Of a DNA stretch of 64,000 nt, positions 23,008-33,060 are shown piece after piece. The stretch lies in NCBI GenBank assembly GCA_003956705.1, contig QZCP01000001.1:221346-285345 (forward strand). Reading direction: 5' to 3'. How positions within the stretch are numbered: the first letter of the stretch is position 1; every line of letters begins with the position of its first letter. The DNA is from Brevipalpus yothersi. Taxonomy: Eukaryota > Arthropoda > Arachnida > Trombidiformes > Tenuipalpidae. Under the pieces are notes generated by a model. That model worked only from the letters and a program-made list of their open reading frames with translations, was not told the DNA's origin and did no database searches. Position numbers and translations under genes: made by a program.

Positions 23008-25908
23008 CTAGCCGGGAGGGCATGGCTGATCCACAACCAAAGGTCGTGCTGAACCAATGCCGTTTACCTCATTAGGAGGGGGTACTTGATTGGGAGGCTT
23101 GTTGGATTGGCATTCGCGTTGAAAAGCTTTTGGTCGCTCTTCACCACGATATTCAGCCAAACCAACAGTGGCGATATTGCGACCAGCATTCACGTCGCGA
23201 TTCCAAGTGGTGGCACCACAGTGGTATCTAGGACATTTTTCGTTTTGGCAAACTACATATCGATGTCCACGTAACCTCTGTCGTCCTCGTCGTCTCTTGG
23301 AATCGCTTACCGGTTGAGGCAAAGAGTGAGCTGTTGACTCAGTTGGCTGAAGTGGCTGAGATGGCTGACTCAAGTGAGCCGATTGCTGCTTCAATTCATC
23401 TTTCACTTTCTTCTTTTTGATTCTTCTTCTTTTCCTTTTTCTCTTTGACTTGTTCCATATATCCATCGGCACCAATTTTTCTTCTCCATTATTCGCTGGT
23501 GGCCATCTTCTCGGTGGTGGCATATTCACTTTTGAGTGACATTGAGAACATTTTTGTGATGTGTTGTATTCATCAACATTGTCAATCACAACACATTTCC
23601 TACTCCAATCTCTTTTGAGACGCTCCACAATCGCTTTCAATGGTACTCCACGATAGCCTTTCATACCGGAATAAAAATTATTACAGCCACCAATGAAAAT
23701 AAGTGCTCGCCATTTCTTTCTTGGACGAGTGTTATTGAAATTTTTTCTAAAAATTTGACCATACACCAGCTCTTCACACATCCATTGAATGGCACGAGTA
23801 CGCCTGATGTAAGCAGTAAATTTCCGCTTAGCAAATACACGTTTGGCGTGGAAGTCTTGGAGTTTGGTAAAATTTGACAAAAAATCATCAATACTGTCAC
23901 TTTTATCGGGCTTGTCATGATTCGTCTCCTCATACAATTCTCGTGTGGCTTGATGTAACTTTTTTTTCGGTCCGCTTTTTGCAATATTACCAGATTTTCC
24001 ACTGTTTTGTCTAGCACCACCACCACCACCACTATTTTGAGGTTTAGCTCTGTTTTTTCTCGTCTTCTTCTTCTTCCTCTTCTTTTTTTTCACTCTGTCA
24101 TATACTACTCGACATTTTTGATGATAGGCTGCACATGATATTTTGATCGGTGTTTCATGCTCAACTATCTTGCTCTCACCACTATCTTGATCACGTATCA
24201 ATCTATCTGACCGGCAAGATCCACCAAATGAAAGTTTCATACCCGGATCAAGGCCAACAATATGGGAAAATTCGCTCTCCGGTATTTTACCATCATCATC
24301 ATCATCATCATTAATAATAATGGCACTGTTACCATCTCTAATCGGAACCTTCTTACTCTCCCTACTTTTTTTGGTTTTGCCAGCATCCTTATTGGATTTT
24401 GCTGCCGTACTTGCGGTGGTGAATTTTCTCTCCTTCTTATCCTTGGGGGCGTTTGGAGGCACACTGGGAATAGTACCATCCGGTCTCACTTTCCATTTGA
24501 CCATCATGAGGCAACACTTGACTCCATCGGTGGTGAAAGAGTAGTTGAATTTTCGTTTGCTAGTTTCAAATTGTTCATATTTGAAATATTTTGGCCACCA
24601 TTCGTGTCGTTTTTCTTCGAATTCTTTCACATTTCTAGGCTTTTCGCCATTATTCCATTTGAATGAATTAAACATTTGGAAGAGAGCTCGAGTATCATAG
24701 CGAATACTTTTACGGCCATACTTGAGTTCGGGTGAAATTTTCGGTGGACGACGCATATCATTGTCAAGAAAATATTTACGGAGTAAATAAATTAATGGTA
24801 TCAATTTGAATCGATGTTGATTAAACTCCTTTAGTTGTTCTAGGCGTTCATTGTTCATCTTGAATTTATCCACAAAAAATTTGATCAGATCTTGATTTGG
24901 CTCGACTGGAACATAGCCACCGAAATGGCTATTTGAGTTGGCTGTACCACCACCACCACCACCACCATCAAATAGATGGGCAACAGTAGCCATGATCACT
25001 TTATAGTTGAGATTTAACTTCAATTTTTTGCTCTCATTTCGAAATACTTTTTTGATCCATTTTCTCACATTCAAAGTGATATTGTTGTCAAAAACTTGAC
25101 TATACAATTGTATATTGTAAGACAATTGATTATCCAATTTTTCCTTCAGAATTGGATACAATGGAAGGCTATATTGATCACGTTTTGCTTTATATTCACT
25201 TTCCAACACAAATTCCCGCTTTGATTTCTTCGTTGGCTCAGTGAGGCATTTGAATAAGTATACAAAATCAATTTGACCATTTTTCATCTCTTCACGCACT
25301 TTTATCTTCTTCCCACTACTCTCATCTTTCTCCACTCTCAAAGTCTTTAGCATGATTTTTGGGCAGAATGATTGCCATGGATCATGATTTGATTCACACT
25401 GTTCAGGAGTGGAATTAGGCGGTGGAGCAAGCTGTTTCTCGAGATGATAGCGAACATATCGAGCACCTTCAACCATCACTTTTGACACTAGCTCACAGCC
25501 ACTATTTATGTGGTGATGAATTTTCATCATAAATTCTTCCTGTTCCGGTGTCAACGCCACTCTCTCACCTTTCTTGTCTGTGATTCCAAGAAATTGATTC
25601 AAAGAACAACAAATGGTGTCAAAAATTTTCCCCTCCTTAGTGTTTGTAACGTTTGTACTGTCTTCAATTTCGTGTACATCATTGGAATTCTTTCTTTTTC
25701 TCTTACCACCCCTACCACCCCTTACTTGTGAAGACGAAGGAGAAGAAGAAGAAGTGGAAGGTTGATCCTCACTGGGTCCATCAACACCACACTCGGATCT
25801 TTTTCTTTTCTTGGTGGATACACTGGTCGTGGTGTTGGAGATATTCTTTCTTTTCCGATTTTTATCACCATCACTACTACTACTACTATCATCACTGTGG
25901 CTAGTCAT
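23008..25908 (-). CDS. Fanzor (eukaryotic TnpB-like RNA-guided nuclease)
   Basis: Intronless 966-aa protein of the Fanzor family, eukaryotic relatives of TnpB and Cas12 that cut DNA guided by an RNA from the element's 3' end. The N-terminal ~100 residues are Ser-rich with nuclear-localisation-like basic patches (KKRKR, GGKRKRK). RuvC-I is VGLDPGMK with Asp 554. The canonical RuvC-II glutamate position appears to be Gly (IFIGGCNNF, about 738-746); the Glu of NVDEYNTSQKCSQC (780) fits the alternative site of rearranged Fanzors. RuvC-III is TWNRDVNAGRN with Asp 905. A zinc ribbon uses C787/C790 and C887/C892, split by about 95 residues rich in Lys/Arg and Gln-Pro. Other runs: poly-Gly (about 315-321), poly-Asp (534-539) and a Lys-rich patch (607-618). 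No internal stop was found, so it may be active. Start chosen as first Met of the frame. Confidence 0.9.
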   Translation of the reverse strand: MTSHSDDSSSSSDGDKNRKRKNISNTTTSVSTKKRKRSECGVDGPSEDQPSTSSSSPSSSQVRGGRGGKRKRKNSNDVHEIEDSTNVTNTKEGKIFDTICCSLNQFLGITDKKGERVALTPEQEEFMMKIHHHINSGCELVSKVMVEGARYVRYHLEKQLAPPPNSTPEQCESNHDPWQSFCPKIMLKTLRVEKDESSGKKIKVREEMKNGQIDFVYLFKCLTEPTKKSKREFVLESEYKAKRDQYSLPLYPILKEKLDNQLSYNIQLYSQVFDNNITLNVRKWIKKVFRNESKKLKLNLNYKVIMATVAHLFDGGGGGGGTANSNSHFGGYVPVEPNQDLIKFFVDKFKMNNERLEQLKEFNQHRFKLIPLIYLLRKYFLDNDMRRPPKISPELKYGRKSIRYDTRALFQMFNSFKWNNGEKPRNVKEFEEKRHEWWPKYFKYEQFETSKRKFNYSFTTDGVKCCLMMVKWKVRPDGTIPSVPPNAPKDKKERKFTTASTAAKSNKDAGKTKKSRESKKVPIRDGNSAIIINDDDDDDGKIPESEFSHIVGLDPGMKLSFGGSCRSDRLIRDQDSGESKIVEHETPIKISCAAYHQKCRVVYDRVKKKKRKKKKTRKNRAKPQNSGGGGGARQNSGKSGNIAKSGPKKKLHQATRELYEETNHDKPDKSDSIDDFLSNFTKLQDFHAKRVFAKRKFTAYIRRTRAIQWMCEELVYGQIFRKNFNNTRPRKKWRALIFIGGCNNFYSGMKGYRGVPLKAIVERLKRDWSRKCVVIDNVDEYNTSQKCSQCHSKVNMPPPRRWPPANNGEEKLVPMDIWNKSKRKRKRRRIKKKKVKDELKQQSAHLSQPSQPLQPTESTAHSLPQPVSDSKRRRGRQRLRGHRYVVCQNEKCPRYHCGATTWNRDVNAGRNIATVGLAEYRGEERPKAFQRECQSNKPPNQVPPPNEVNGIGSARPLVVDQPCPPG

Positions 25909-26797
25909 AATTTCAATTCTTCACTAATTTCAAGAGTATTTCATAATAAAATACCTCTTCAAGAAAATTATCAAAAATGTCTCAACATGTGAAAAGGAAA
26001 TGAAATGAAATAGTTGAAGGGTGAAAAAGTTCTGACAAAAAGGCATGATGATTTATTGATAATCATCGAATTTTGGCGAGAAAAGAGGGAGCATGAGGGA
26101 GAGTGTGGGTGGAAATGACCAATGAAAAATCATTTGTTTCGAGGGGGAAAAATTCGATGATGCATGAGTGAGAAGAAGAGAGGGTGAATTCCATCAAAAT
26201 TTTTCTGACCAATAAGAAAAGGGTGAATATAAATGGAAGGGATGGGTGAAACTGTCATGACCATTTTGATCCATTGCCTCATCGGCATAATTTTGGCATG
26301 CAAAACGTAGAAATGAAATGAACTGATGGAAGAAGTAGGGTACAGGAAATGAGTCATGTTCTGACTAATATGGTAGTGGAAGATTACTTACAACCACTAC
26401 TCTTCTACACACATACTAGAACATAGCTATTGATAAAAAGGGGGGATTTGTGAACAATTCAGAGGAATATTGTCAAGTTTAATTATTATTCATAGTATAT
26501 TATATTTTATGTATATTTTTTTCATTCAATTTTTCCATTTAGTTACTTGATTGTTTCCAATTTTTCATTTGAATTTCTATTGAGATCACTTGTATCTCCG
26601 CTCTCACAAAAATTTGGGATCTGATTAGAGTGTGTGCGGATGTCAAGTATAATTTCTATTGCCATGCGGAACATAGTCGAGAAAAGCTTATTTATTTATT
26701 TATGGTTAATTCATGGGTAGATTGAAAACGTTTGTCCATATACTGGAGGTGCAGACATGATTTGCTCCAATTTTGAAGCCGACTTTTTGCTCAAGAA

Positions 26798-26800
<3 letters not shown>
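25909..26800. other. Fanzor upstream region, no gene recognised
   Basis: Should hold the Fanzor promoter and the unrecognised 5' element end. Short frames are not supported by any similarity. A search by eye for a sequence complementary to the right end GGACACCCTTTA found none. Confidence 0.4.

Positions 26801-26856
<56 letters not shown>
26801..26856. repeat. (GA)n microsatellite
   Basis: Pure GA tract of about 56 bp between the two Fanzor copies. Confidence 0.95.
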
Positions 26857-26859
<3 letters not shown>

Positions 26860-27132
26860 TAACTCTAAAGTGAGCTCCAAAAATTTGGTCAAATCAATCC
26901 TGTGATTTGATTCACTTTAACTCTCATTTTCATACCAAAACATCACAAAAATGGTCTGAAGATGATCTTGATACCTGTACCACACACACATACACACACA
27001 TAGAAATGGATAGATGGCCACAAAAGAATGGAAAATTGGTCATAAGAGATGAAAAGTCGAGGAGAAGGAGAAAAATAAAAAAATTAAAAAAAAGAGAAAG
27101 ATGAATTAAAACAACAAACGGCTCACTTGAGT

Positions 27133-27192
27133 CAGCCAATTCAGCCAATTCAGCCAATTCAGCCAATTCAGCCAATTCAGCCAATTCAGCCT
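27133..27192 (+). repeat. 9-bp tandem repeat (CAATTCAGC) in Fanzor fragment
   Basis: About six copies of a 9-base unit encode Gln-Pro-Ile repeats. In the intact Fanzor the same place holds an irregular QPSQPLQPTE stretch, so the array arose by local expansion after the copies separated. Confidence 0.9.
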
Positions 27193-27560
27193 TCTCACTT
27201 GGCTCAACCAACAATAGCTCACTTTTCCCCTCAACCGGTAGGCGATTCCGGCAAGAGGCAACGGCGACAACAGAGGTTACGTGGACACCGATACGTAGTT
27301 TGCCAAAACAGAGAATGTCCCAGATACCAGTATGGTGCCACTACTTGGAATCGCGACGTGAATGCCGGTCGCAATATTGCTACTGTTGTTGGTTTGGCCG
27401 AATATCGCGGTGAAGAGCGACCAAAAGCTATTCAACGTGAATGCCAATCCAAGCCTCACAATAAAGTACACTTCCCAATGAGGTGAACGGTATCGGTTCA
27501 GCACGACCTTTGGTTATGGATTAGCTATGCCCTCCTGGCTAATAAATTATTGGTTGGTAA

Positions 27561-27734
27561 TAATAATCGGCCAATGTGGAATAATGTGTAAGTATCTTTC
27601 CCAGGGAAAGTTTCCCTCAATCCAGTCATGTTGATCCTAGTAAATGGATCCATGGATTGTGTATCCGAGTCAACCAACCAATCACATTCATCCACTCTCT
27701 TGTTCTCATTCTTCACGTTTTTGGACACCCTTTA
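27561..27734 (+). ncRNA. second copy of candidate Fanzor guide RNA scaffold
   Basis: Non-coding 3' flank of the fragment, aligned with 22,835-23,007 in inverse orientation. It carries the identical 43-base block (27,623-27,665) and an extra perfect hairpin CTTTCCC-A-GGGAAAG near 27,596-27,610 that the intact copy lacks. Whether it is transcribed is unknown; it could in principle serve the intact protein in trans. Confidence 0.35.
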
Positions 27735-28204
27735 GTTCGCGAGAGGATGTTGGAGAGATGTCAGAGAGAAGATGGAAAGAGGAGAGAAAAGAATGGAGAA
27801 AAAGTTTTTGGAAGAGAGAGAAAAAACGTTCATCAAAAAGTTGCCTCTCTTGATGGAAACAGCGTTCATTGTTTGAAAAATGATTCTTTTTACAAAAAAA
27901 ACAATTAATGAAGGCGTTCAGTGAGAGGTAGACCTATCAACCTCTACAAATACTCGAGGAAATATAGAGAGAGGAAAATTGTGGGCGGTTGAGGATCATT
28001 TGAGAAAGTCTCGTCTCAGGTCATTGATTTTCTTGAATATTAAGATATTGAGATATTTTCCTCCTGTGAGACACATTTGGTTTTAAATAAAAGTGAGAAT
28101 TGGTCTGATTTATTTGTTTTTTATCACATTTTAATGCTTTTTATATTACAGAAAACATATGCATCTTTCAGATCATTATATTTTCGATCTGTTTAACAGT
28201 TCGA
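27735..28204. other. intergenic, no gene recognised
   Basis: GA-rich, AT-rich sequence between the Fanzor fragment and the duplicated AHCYL tail. No coding or RNA signal recognised. Confidence 0.45.
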
Positions 28205-29499
28205 ATATCACGATTCAAAATTAATAATAGACAAAATTGATCTAATCACTCAGCAAAGAGAGTTCATCAATTCTTTCGAAACGCTGACGAGAGTAAACTG
28301 AGCCTCGAAAATATGAGCTAATTCAAGCTTGGTAGTTTCGATGGCGTGAACTGTTCGATTAATGAGTGATAGAATTCGTTATCTATTTTGAATAGATAAA
28401 ATTTCCAATGATTGGTTCTAATTTTACATTTTTTTTCAAAAGCTATGGCTGAACTTTTGATGAAACCCACAAAAAGTATGGCAATAAATTTGGGAATTAA
28501 TGAGGAAATTGATATAAAACATCACATGAAGTTATCTTAATCAATATTCACCGATCACACTGAGCTCGAAAGTCTCTCATGCTAAAGATCATCTGCACCT
28601 GATGATAAATCCGTATTGAACATGAAAGACTTGACCTCTGTGAACGGAAAAATTTGTGTGTGAACATTTTTCAACTGAAATATTGATTTACTCTAGAGAC
28701 TCAGTTTCCTAAAACATTCGCGATGATGGATCAATGAATCTAAAATAATTTTGCCAGTAGAGAGAGGGAGATTATGTCGAAAAGTTTACTTAGTCAGTGT
28801 ATGGATTGTGACCGAGTCATTTCAAAATTTTTCCATTGTCGTGGTTCAGTGATGACGACTGGTAAATTGACCTAGACATTGAAGCATTGAGTGAAGTTTC
28901 CTGATTTTTCATATAACTATGATTGAGAAAGATATTATCACAGAAAGAATTAATTCATGTGGACTGATCCAAGAATTTGCTCTAAATAGACCCAGTTGAG
29001 TCTCAGATTCTCCTTCCTTAGATTCTTTCCTCATTTAAACAAACACTTTCCACCAGACAATCCAATGGAAACAAGGAATGATTGAGGAAAGTGATTCACA
29101 TAAGATAGAGAAGCCACATTAATATCTGGAGAAAAACAAAAATCAATCACAATCAATTGAAAAAATCCATCTATAAATCAACTTACCGATAATAGTTTGG
29201 ACCGGCTTTGTTCAAACCCGTGGCTTGGTCATCAGAGAGTTCCGTTAAGTGAGCATCGAATGTTGGCAAGTGAAGACTAGCCACGTATTCGTCTGATTGA
29301 AAAATAGAACGATAATCACTTAGAATCTGAGTGATCAGAAGGTTTAATAAATATCTGAAATGAGAATGCTTACCCATTCTCTTTAGCAATAGATATACAT
29401 TGGACTTATATCTACTAATGGGTGCATCATAGAGCTAGATTAAGGCCAGGGCTTGAGTGGAAGCAGTAATCGAAGCAACAAATGAAGGTATGCTCAAAG
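28205..29499 (-). pseudogene. duplicated 3' end of the AHCYL gene
   Basis: Collinear copy of about 43,945-45,509: the exon before the C-terminus, the DEYVASLHLPTFDAHLTEL exon, the tiny last exon and more than 900 bp of 3' sequence. The upstream exon now carries an in-frame TAG where the functional gene has ATT-GAG, and the C-terminal exon has two in-frame deletions (QAKYTGL to QATGL, GPFKPNYYR to GPNYYR). Splice sites remain. About 360 bp of 3' non-coding DNA (28,785-29,150) is almost identical to the source, unlike the rest. It starts right after the Scm stop, so it could be read into Scm transcripts as 3' UTR. Confidence 0.88.
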
Positions 29500-29558
29500 A
29501 ACTCGAGATCTGTGACAAGATTTAATAACGATTGGTCCATTTTAATAAGCTTTGCAAC

Positions 29559-32389
29559 TCATTGAGAGTTGTTGGTCACTTTTTTATTGTTTTTGAGTCT
29601 TTCGACTATGTTGCAGATCTTAAGAGCAGGACCCAATTTAACGGCCATATATTTCATCATCATATCACTGTTAAGTAGGAGAAATGCTTTCCCATCGATT
29701 TCCTAAACGAGGGAGAATATGAAAGAGAAACAAACAAAAAATCAGATATTGGCGTATTTAAATTTCGAAATAGATTTGATGACGCATGTCTCAATGAGAG
29801 AAGTCGAGACATTGATTTCCTTAGTAAAAAGCCTATGAGAGCCCATCTAAGATTACTTTTCAAGCGAAATTGCTGAGAGAAACTGAGAGCAACGGATAGA
29901 GTAGCAGAGCATAGATCAAATCACTCACATGACTTCTGAACATGTCTGCATGGATTTTCAAAGCTGGATCAATGCTTGTTAGGTAATTTATCACGTCTTC
30001 GGTGTTCCAATTGGTCGGATCAGAGATAGCCATGGATGAGGTCTTGGGCTTGCCACCATTCACAGAAGTATTTGAGCTTTGATTGTTTGATTTAGGATTC
30101 CTAGAAGGATTTCCATTGGTTTCCAACTGCATTTTACTAGCTGGACCAATCTTAGGAGGTGGATCATTCATATCATCTGAACGTTTTCTTTTGACGATGG
30201 ATGTATTCTTTGGTTGACTTTGCCCTGCATCAGAACTTTGAGGATAGATACCTTTTTTCGAGTTTTGAGAACCTAAACTATTAGGAGTTGAAGTGGATGG
30301 AGGAGTAAAGCCATGAGGTTGATCATTCGATGGGGCCTTCAGATTACTCTGGGATGCAGAAGAATTCGAAAGGGGACCAACTCTCATGGATGGATTGCTA
30401 ATCGTCCCAGTTGACGCATGGGACTGAGGATTCAGAGTTGAAGAAGTGATAACACGGTTGATGTTGCTCGCTGGTTTGGTCAAAGTTGAACACATATCAC
30501 AGATTCCTTCCCTTGGTGTACTTGTGACTAATTTGGGACAGCACTTGATGGCTTTAGCAAATTGTTTGAAATACGACCAAAATAGGCTGTTCTTATTAAA
30601 ATGTGGTAATTTGATACGATACTGGACATCCTTCACATTCGTTGACACATACTGTTGACCATTCCCTTCTTTGATTGCGCGATAAACAATTGCCTTGTCA
30701 TTTTGAGTCTTAGCAGCTGATAGTATCCATTGAAGCAAAATTTTCATAGCAGTATCTAGTGCAGCAGGACCATAGGACGGGTTAAGAGCTGCAATTTTCG
30801 CCGGATCCAGATGAGGCCCACAATAACATGATTTATTCAGATGGGCGGTAACTGAGAAAAAGATCAATTATGTACATCATGGTCCAATTGAGACTATATT
30901 GCTCACCTAAGAAAATTATTCTCGGACCACTCGGTGAATTGCTCATCATCTCAGGAGTGGAAGACATTGGATTGCTTGTTTTCTTATCCTGAATTGAATT
31001 TAGCTTTCCGGACGGTTGCTTTGATCCAGACTCTTCGCGCCTAGTTTTTTGGTTAGCAGATTCGTTAGTTGCAGGATGGCTCATTCGAAATGCACTAGCT
31101 TTTTCATTGGAGATTTTTTGGGGATGAGAATATGACGCAGACTTAGTGTTGCTTTTTGACTGAGAGTGACTGGTGGAAGGGGTATTTGGTGAAGGGTTTG
31201 TTGAAGTAACAGAAGTCGTAGAGGACTTAGTAGAAGATGGCTTAAGATTCTTGGTGAATGCTGATCCATTTGCTATGTTGGACTTCTTAGGAAGGAAAGC
31301 TATAGGTGCCGCGTTTGGATTAGCAACGTCCAAAAGCTTGGCTTCTCTTGGAGAAACAGGAGCTGCGAGAAAAGAGAGAAAAAAAGCGTCAGTAACTGAG
31401 TAAGCTTGTGATTCGCTGATTGGAAATCACATACTTTTGCTTCCTGGAGGCTGTAAAGGATGTCCACTTTTCCTACAATAACCAACGGGAAAAATATCCC
31501 GAGAATCATAACTGCACCAGTAGTCAAAAGCTCCTTTCCATCCATCGAAGGTGACAAAAATTTGATCACCATCAACATCTCCAACTGTCGCAGGACAGAT
31601 GAGGCGAAGATTCTTGCGATCAACAGCTTCGAGTTTCATTCCAACTTTGAAATAATTACAAGGTGGAATCAATGGCTCCGGCTTGAATGCACTTTCTGGG
31701 GCATGTTCAGCATCAGCAAGAGTTTGGGCAACAAAGACATGCCAGTGAGAAGGATTTTTTTGAAAGCCAAGAGGTGGTTGCAGCATATCACCATTTTTCT
31801 CACAATGACCGATGGGTTTAATGTTTGATGAGTCAACCATTTCCCAGAAATCATTTGTGTTATCACTACCATCTAACCTTAAACTAATTCGAGAGCCCAT
31901 TAGTCCCACTACGGTGGCAATACATGTTGAGGACTGATTCCGCGGATCTCGTGCTTCTAGTTTCATTTTAATTTTGAATTCGTTTTTTGGTGGATCGATG
32001 TGCTGTTTGAAACACTCAGCAGGAGCAGGAACACCTCCGGTATTCTTAAGATACTCGTCCCAATCAAAAATGCCAAATGTTTCATAATGATGACGGGGTC
32101 CATTCTTTTTAGCCCGAGTGGCTGAGACGCTAACATTTGGTGGGGTTGATATGGAACTACTTTTCACCGTGACAGCCGAATTGGCCGGTGTTGTGCTGAC
32201 ACTACTGGTTATTACAGCGGTGTCAGTGGTGGTAACAGTGGTGATGGCCGTATTATTACCACTGACAGCAGCTACACATGATGTCGGCGTGGGTGCGATA
32301 GTATTATCAACCGTACTCGTATTAATATTACTACTAGTAGGGTTGGTTGTTGATGTAGCATCAGATGTTTCAATTTTGGTGCCATCCAT
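29559..32389 (-). CDS. Scm: Sex comb on midleg (Polycomb-group protein)
   Basis: Chromatin repressor linking PRC1 and PhoRC. Exons 32389-31435, 31362-30907, 30851-29929 and 29702-29559 give 825 aa. A Ser/Thr-rich N-terminus (1-104) is followed by two MBT repeats: FGIFDWDEYLKNTGGVPAP.. WEMVDSSNIKPIGHCEKNG, and PPCNYFKVGMKLEAVDRKN.. GYCRKSGHPLQPPGS. A Ser/Pro-rich linker spans exon 2. Exon 3 begins with the Scm-type SLED domain (CYCGPHLDPAKIAALNPSYG), then another linker. The C-terminal SAM domain is split by the last intron (NWNTEDVINYLTSIDP, then EIDGKAFLLLNSDMMMKYM). Domain order is diagnostic for Scm/SCMH1/SCML2. The two N-terminal zinc fingers of fly Scm are not visible. Start is the first Met before the acidic/Ser-Thr N-terminus; upstream sequence in frame looks like GA-rich UTR. 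Confidence 0.93.
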
Positions 32390-32459
32390 TGGTAATGACA
32401 AGGGTGTTGACAGTAAATATAGATGAAAAAATATTATTTGATCACATGCAAGTGACTTG

Positions 32460-33060
32460 GTTGTCCACTCAAGACAATGAAGCTCCGAAAGAGAGAGAGA
32501 GACAGAGGGAGAGAGAGAGAGAGAGAGAGAGCAAGAAAAAGAGTAATGAAAGAGAGAAGGTGGTAAACAAAGATATATAAGAGTCAGAATATAAAGAAAG
32601 GGGAAAGCAAGCGAGGCAAAAAAGGTGTTCACTATGTGACACAGAGAAAGATGAAGAGAGCACAAAAATAAATTTTAAAATGTAACCACAACACTATGAT
32701 TACAATAGGTAAAACAATTGTTAATTGTTAATTTACAAAAATATGCATCTTTTGATAGACATTTGAGAGAAACATTTCAACTCAAAGATCCTTGGACAAC
32801 AGACTGCTACTGCTACTAATCTTCTCTCAGCCTTTGGTCACACTAATATCACACTAATAGATGCGCCAAAATATCGATATGTGTAGATATATCGATATGA
32901 GACACAGACTACAAAAATATTGGTAAGAATATCACCACCAGGTGGCGAAATCGGAATCTCACTGATTTCGCGCGCATCCACTTCAAAGGCTATGAGTTTT
33001 TTAACGTTACAGCTTCTTTCTCACTCCTCACGACTTGCGACTTGCGACAACTTGTATATG
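32460..33060 (-). promoter_or_regulatory. Scm 5' UTR/promoter with two ATATCGATAT palindromes
   Basis: Just upstream of the Scm start. A GA-rich tract (about 32,487-32,533) is likely 5' UTR. Two perfect 10-base palindromes ATATCGATAT occur at 32,871-32,880 and 32,889-32,898. They contain TATCGATA, the DREF-binding core of Drosophila housekeeping promoters. Role inferred from position and resemblance. Confidence 0.45.

Larger units (their letters stand above)
22835..25908 (-). mobile_element. Fanzor-carrying element, intact copy (3' half defined)
   Basis: The right (3') boundary is placed at 22835 because similarity to the inverted copy at 27.0-27.7 kb stops in both copies straight after GGACACCCTTTA (reading with the Fanzor). 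The left boundary is unknown: no inverted match to the right end was found upstream of the start codon, and the second copy lacks the 5' half. No transposase is present. The terminal TA could be part of a TA target duplication. The 3' flank between the stop codon and the boundary is treated separately as a candidate guide RNA scaffold. Confidence 0.6.
27005..27734 (+). pseudogene. inverted, truncated Fanzor copy (C-terminus plus 3' flank)
   Basis: Matches Fanzor residues from about 801 (RWP.. NG..KLV) to the stop plus the whole 3' flank to GGACACCCTTTA at 27,734, in opposite orientation to the intact copy. The first part (27,010-27,104) is in a different frame from the rest, so at least one frameshift separates them. 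From 27,127 the frame is open through CQNRECPRY, the zinc-ribbon end, and TWNRDVNAGRN, the RuvC-III motif, and ends early at 27,484-27,486. Third-position differences from the intact copy are mostly synonymous, so the two lineages split while still coding. RuvC-I, the alternative Glu and C787/C790 are absent: not a nuclease gene. The left edge abuts a CA-rich stretch. Confidence 0.85.

Noticed and set aside
23661..24666. Several frames overlapping the Fanzor gene in other phases
   Set aside because: Shadows of the Fanzor coding sequence; no recognisable domains.
25909..27004. Terminal inverted repeat matching the Fanzor right end GGACACCCTTTA
   Set aside because: Scanned by eye upstream of the start codon on both strands and found no convincing match, so the left end is left undefined.
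27133..27192. Short regularly spaced repeat that might suggest a CRISPR-like array
   Set aside because: Units are contiguous 9-mers without spacers and lie in coding sequence; simple codon expansion.
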